DNA from: Candidatus Bathyarchaeota archaeon
GTDB lineage: Archaea > Thermoproteota > Bathyarchaeia > Bathyarchaeales > Bathycorpusculaceae
Length of the DNA stretch: 64,000 nt
NCBI GenBank assembly: GCA_026014465.1
Contig: JAOZID010000010.1
Location: forward strand, 1,150,303-1,214,302
Direction of reading: 5' to 3'
Positions 60,784-64,000 of this stretch are shown one piece after another. A model generated the notes under the pieces. The model saw nothing but the letters and a program-made list of their open reading frames with translations, searched no databases and was not told where the DNA came from. The translations under genes and the position numbers were made by a program. The number at the start of each line of letters is the position of its first letter. The stretch's first letter is position 1.

Positions 60784-61841
60784 TATTGTTCGCTTTCCAC
60801 GTTTGTTTGGGGTTTGCGGGCGAAAACCATCTCGGAGATTTCATCGACAGGAACAATTTTGAGCACTTCAAACCCCACCTTCTTGAGCTGCTCAAGGTAC
60901 TGGGCGCTGTCTACGACTTTATCAGAAGAATGCGGTCTGCTGCCGATTTTTTTGCCCTCAAACCCAAGTAGGTTCCAATCTAACGTTCGCAACGCACCCT
61001 CGCGCGTTTCATCCCTAAAGCGGCGTAGCACTACATCTCCTCCCTCTTTGGCGGCGTCAAACAGAATTGGTATGAGGGCGGGGTCGGTGCAGCTTTGGTT
61101 AAAGCTAGAGAAGATGGCGTCGTAGTTGGAGCCTACGGGGTCTTTGTAGAAGTCGCCAGGCAAAATGTGTACGTGGTCTGCGCCGTATTTGGCGGTGTAT
61201 TTGCGGGCTATGGGTACCATGCGGGGTAAATCGAAAACGTAGGCTTCCAGGTCAGGGTTTAGTGCGGTTAACCCGATGGAGTATAGGGCGTGACCGCCGC
61301 CTATGTCTAAGACCCGCCGCCAGCTTTGCACGTCTGCGTTTTCTTTAAGCGTGTTAAGTGCGCTGGCTACTGAGCCAACTTCAGCCCATTCGGCAATGCT
61401 GTTTAGCCAAACATCGCCAAAAATTGCGGTGCGTTCTTGCATTATGGGTCCGCGTTTTAGGATGCTTGATAGTTTGAGCCAGCGGTTTGCGCTTGAACGC
61501 ATTCGCTTGAGAGTGTTCTTCATGTAGTGTGGCGATTCTGAGGACAAATACGTGCGCGATAGCTGCGAGTTGACGTAGGCGTTGCTGATTTTTATGAGCA
61601 AACCTTCTTCGACTAAGGCTTCGCAAAACAGCTTCATCATATCCTCGTGGCACCCAAAAGCTTCAGCTAGCTGCTTAGAAGTCAAGGGCGAACCTGTTTT
61701 CTCAAACAGACCCATAGGCCAAGCTGTAAAAATCAAACAAGAACGCCTCAGTCCATCCAAAGAGCCCTCAAGCAAAACAGAGAACTCTTGGGAGGGAGGA
61801 TAAGGCGGATTTAGCAGGTCATTAGCATCTTTCACGTTCAT
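60783..61841 (-). CDS. SAM-dependent methyltransferase (O-methyltransferase family) in transporter operon
   Basis: A 352-residue methyltransferase with an N-terminal helical dimerisation domain and a winged helix (SKQLAEAFGCHEDMMKLFCEA in parts) and a C-terminal SAM domain with VLDIGGGHALYSIGLTAL. The family includes hydroxyindole and hydroxyneurosporene O-methyltransferases, which modify small aromatic or isoprenoid molecules. It is embedded between the binding-protein gene and the permease gene of an uptake system with tight spacing, which suggests it acts on the transported or chelating molecule. The substrate is unknown. Confidence 0.87.
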   Translation of the reverse strand: MNVKDANDLLNPPYPPSQEFSVLLEGSLDGLRRSCLIFTAWPMGLFEKTGSPLTSKQLAEAFGCHEDMMKLFCEALVEEGLLIKISNAYVNSQLSRTYLSSESPHYMKNTLKRMRSSANRWLKLSSILKRGPIMQERTAIFGDVWLNSIAEWAEVGSVASALNTLKENADVQSWRRVLDIGGGHALYSIGLTALNPDLEAYVFDLPRMVPIARKYTAKYGADHVHILPGDFYKDPVGSNYDAIFSSFNQSCTDPALIPILFDAAKEGGDVVLRRFRDETREGALRTLDWNLLGFEGKKIGSRPHSSDKVVDSAQYLEQLKKVGFEVLKIVPVDEISEMVFARKPQTNVESEQ

Positions 61842-61881
61842 TACACTCCACAGTTTTCAAGCAAACTCTAAAGAAGAGGAG

Positions 61882-62997
61882 TTAGGTTAGGCTGACTTTT
61901 TGGAATGGCCCGTAGAGTTGCGTCATTTGGTCGTAGATGGCTGCGCCGACTAGGAAAGTGTAGATTTCGTCTGCTTTCGTGGCGGGGTTAACGTCTGAGA
62001 AGCTGTTGGGGTAGAGGACAGTTCCGACGTAGTATGCATCTGACAAGACGACGTCAAAGTTTAGGGCGTACCAGTTGTATCCCATGACGCCGTAGGTTTC
62101 GCCGTTTGCGATAGCGTCTAGTTCGCAGTAAACGTCACTGTGGCCTTGTACGTCTTGGCGGCAAAGGTCTAACCCGTTGTAGTCAACGAAAATTTTTTGT
62201 GGATTAAGGCTTGGCAGAACTTCGACGTCTATGTTCACCACTGCAGTTGAGTTCTTTGCCATCTCTGCAGTTATGACGTTGTTAGAGTTAGTTAGCGAGA
62301 AGGGCGCGTAGTAAGCAGCAGTGGAGGGCATGCCGTGGTATCCGCGTGAAGAAAGCCCGCCCACGTATACGCTGGGTTTGTCTGCGTCAGGTATAGTGGA
62401 GGTTCTAGCGTCTAAATCGTCAATTAAGCCGCTTACATAGTATATGACGTTGGTGGCGCGGTCTTGCTTGTTTAGCACATCTCCAATTAGGGTTAAGCCG
62501 TCGTAGAAGGTCTGGGTTAGTTCAGGTGTATCTAAGCCGCCGTAAGCAAGCCCAATTACAGGGATTCCTATCTGGTTTTGCAGGGCATCCAAATCAGAAA
62601 CCACTGTATTTGAGTCAAAGACCACGTCAGGGTTTTGGGCAGCAATGAGTTCGGGGTCACCGCCAAACTGGGGACCAATCACGGGCAAGTCTGCGTAGTG
62701 GGGATTTGCCATCGCGTAGGGTCGTCCTGCAAGGTCAGTTTCATGTTGCTCTACTCCGCAGATCATGTCGCTTGCACCCATGTAAGTTACCAAACGCAGG
62801 GCACCGGGGTTGAGTGCTATGATGCTGTTGATTTCGGTGGGGATAGTTACGGTACGTCCGGTCATGTCGGTGATTGTGCGGGTTTGAGGTTCAGCGTTGG
62901 GGTTTTCTGATAGGGGGTTGTATAGGACCACGAAGGCGGAGGCACAGATGACTGCGACTAAGACAGCGGCGGCTAAAAGCAAGGTTTTGTTTGCCAT
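61882..62997 (-). CDS. Iron/cobalamin-type ABC transporter binding protein
   Basis: Captures a metal chelate, heme or corrinoid outside the membrane. The 371-residue product has an N-terminal membrane anchor (about 5-27), then the class III binding fold with TRTITDMTGRTVTIPTEINS near 39-58 and IIALNPGALRLVTYMGASD following. YGVMGYNWYALNFDV and similar aromatic-rich segments are in the C-terminal lobe. It lacks a lipobox cysteine and is probably anchored by the N-terminal helix. It is three bases after cooC. Confidence 0.9.
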   Translation of the reverse strand: MANKTLLLAAAVLVAVICASAFVVLYNPLSENPNAEPQTRTITDMTGRTVTIPTEINSIIALNPGALRLVTYMGASDMICGVEQHETDLAGRPYAMANPHYADLPVIGPQFGGDPELIAAQNPDVVFDSNTVVSDLDALQNQIGIPVIGLAYGGLDTPELTQTFYDGLTLIGDVLNKQDRATNVIYYVSGLIDDLDARTSTIPDADKPSVYVGGLSSRGYHGMPSTAAYYAPFSLTNSNNVITAEMAKNSTAVVNIDVEVLPSLNPQKIFVDYNGLDLCRQDVQGHSDVYCELDAIANGETYGVMGYNWYALNFDVVLSDAYYVGTVLYPNSFSDVNPATKADEIYTFLVGAAIYDQMTQLYGPFQKVSLT

Positions 62998-63000
62998 GGT

Positions 63001-63768
63001 TTAGGCTCCGTTAATTTTTTTTAGCACAAACTCGGTAAGACCTGAAATGTCAACTTTTGAGGCGTCAAGTTCTTCGCCTGACAAGCCTTTTTGCTGTACA
63101 TCTGAACTGAAAGCTACAATGCCGACCACGCGGTCTTTGCCCACTTTTTCAGCAACAGACTCTGCAGTTGCCAAATCCATTTTGTTTAGAACAAAATAGG
63201 CGGTTTTCTTGGCTTCGTTTGCCATGCTAGAAATTTTCTCAGAGAGACGTATGGATTCATAGGAGGGGTCTAAAACTGCTAAGGCTAAATCTACGTTTCC
63301 GCACAAGCCGCGCCCCAAGTGTTCTACGCCTGCTTCGGTGTCGATTATGGCTACGTCTTTTTCGCCCAGCTTTAGTTGGGCTACAAAGTCTCGGGATAAG
63401 CCGCCCATGGGGCATGCGCAGCCTTCACCAAAATGCTTGACTTTGCCAATTTGCATCAAATACAAGTTATCTTTGCTAGTTACGCAGTCAGCAGGCAACT
63501 GGTCTATGCCCCATTGCTCTTTGAAGAGCTTCTCCTTCTCGTATGCCGAGCGATTAGCCCACATCTTGTCAACCACTGCTTTTTTGCCGCCAAGCTCATC
63601 CATAAGCTCCTTAGGCTCATCTAACCCCAACTGGGCGCTTAAGCCAAAATTGGATTCATCAGAGTCCACAATCAAAACCCGGTAACCCTTTGCCTGCAAA
63701 TTCTTTCCCAACAAAGAAGCAACAGTGCTCTTGCCGCTTCCACCTTTCCCGCATATTAGAATTTTCAT
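63001..63768 (-). CDS. cooC: CooC-type nickel-insertion ATPase
   Basis: MinD-like ATPase that inserts nickel into carbon monoxide dehydrogenase or acetyl-CoA synthase. The 255-residue protein has the P-loop GKGGSGKST (7-15), a CxC in the segment GEGCACPMGG (Cys 117 and 119), which binds Ni or Zn in the dimer, and DTEAGVEHLGRG, the Walker-type switch. These are diagnostic of CooC/AcsF. It is the first gene of the operon and indicates a nickel enzyme of the Wood-Ljungdahl pathway in this organism, though none is in the window. Confidence 0.93.
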   Translation of the reverse strand: MKILICGKGGSGKSTVASLLGKNLQAKGYRVLIVDSDESNFGLSAQLGLDEPKELMDELGGKKAVVDKMWANRSAYEKEKLFKEQWGIDQLPADCVTSKDNLYLMQIGKVKHFGEGCACPMGGLSRDFVAQLKLGEKDVAIIDTEAGVEHLGRGLCGNVDLALAVLDPSYESIRLSEKISSMANEAKKTAYFVLNKMDLATAESVAEKVGKDRVVGIVAFSSDVQQKGLSGEELDASKVDISGLTEFVLKKINGA

Positions 63769-63885
63769 TCCGTTAACTCACATCCGTATTACCTTTTCTC
63801 TTTTAAGTAGCACTATTTAGATATTACTATCCCAAAAAACAGTAACACCATGCTAAAACAGAAAACACGCTAAAAAAGCAGTCAA

Positions 63886-64000
63886 TCAAGCATTCTTCTT
63901 TGAGGGCTTGTAGACTTGGGCTTGTTGGCTGTTTATGCCTTGCCACTTAACCTTGTAACCCAGCTGTGCAAGGATGCAGGAGGCGTCGGTTACGTTTTGG
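63886..64000 (-). CDS. Partial CDS, C-terminus of an unknown protein
   Basis: An open frame runs off the right edge and stops with TGA at 63886-63888. The visible 38 codons end ASCILAQLGYKVKWQGINSQ and then QAQVYKPSKKNA. I do not recognise it; one cysteine is visible. It is transcribed leftward 117 bp before cooC and could have its own function. Confidence 0.5.
   Translation of the reverse strand, partial: QNVTDASCILAQLGYKVKWQGINSQQAQVYKPSKKNA

Noticed and set aside
1-64000. CRISPR arrays, insertion sequences, prophage or integrase genes.
   Set aside because: No regularly spaced repeats, transposase motifs or phage genes were seen in either strand.

Overview
The window looks like chromosomal DNA of an archaeon of the TACK group, most likely a Bathyarchaeota-like lineage. 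The support is gene content. There is an archaeal histone, Alba, a thermosome, PCNA, the primase large subunit PriL, TFS, RpoK, RpoL, exosome Csl4, Dph2 and ribosomal proteins S17e, S25e, S26e and L16/L10e. S25e and S26e are features of TACK and eukaryotes and are generally missing from Euryarchaeota. Archaeal lipid genes (inositol-phosphate synthase, a CDP-alcohol transferase, a tetraether-synthase-like radical SAM protein), ADP-forming acyl-CoA synthetase, PEP synthase and TrpB2 fit an anaerobic, organotrophic or acetogenic archaeon. TATA-type promoters occur upstream of many genes, and TTG and GTG starts are common. I found no tRNA, rRNA, CRISPR array, insertion sequence or phage.

Layout. 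1-4.6 kb: Pst phosphate transporter and PhoU. 4.6-13.1 kb: membrane, ferredoxin and secreted proteins, a ferritin-like protein, a CoA-disulfide-reductase-like flavoprotein with GcvH, inositol-phosphate synthase, and two surface proteins (Kelch and PEF-CTERM-like). 13.2-20 kb: leftward run with acyl-CoA synthetase alpha, a CofE-like ligase, SAM hydrolase, a MoaD-like protein, glycerate kinase, S17e and a TatD-like hydrolase. 20-25.4 kb: histone, a repeat element, a TrmB-type regulator divergent from the tetraether-synthase candidate, S25e and small proteins. 25.4-32 kb: TrpB2, an ACT regulator, thermosome, RpoK, a Mut7-C RNase, dihydroorotase and a CBS protein. 32.3-39.7 kb: S26e, phospholipid synthase, Alba, then the conserved leftward information-processing cluster Dph2, methyltransferase, Csl4, RpoL, DUF99, TFS, PCNA, PriL. 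39.7-50.5 kb: a structured RNA candidate, a large beta-propeller surface protein divergent from a tandem Lrp regulator, PEP synthase coupled to L10e, pyrimidine genes and an RNA methyltransferase. 50.5-58.8 kb: a kinase, adenosylhomocysteinase, an MgtE-type transporter with two PhoU/TrkA-C proteins and a fused radical SAM/SPASM protein. 58.9-64 kb: a tight operon of CooC, binding protein, methyltransferase, permease and ATPase.

The most interesting items are: (i) a 55-bp non-coding repeat present twice, in opposite orientation, each time between convergent genes; (ii) a self-complementary, probably transcribed region at 39.82-39.91 kb; (iii) the tetraether-synthase candidate sharing a 91-bp promoter region with a TrmB-type regulator; (iv) the CooC/FecBCD-type transporter/methyltransferase operon near a heme-synthase-like radical SAM fusion; (v) a probable 1-nt frameshift at the start of the tandem Lrp regulator; (vi) a CTG start overlapping the stop of pyrC; (vii) a compact 44-codon gene with its own TATA box and terminator hairpin. 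No homology search or folding was run. Family calls come from motifs and recall, and positions were counted by hand.
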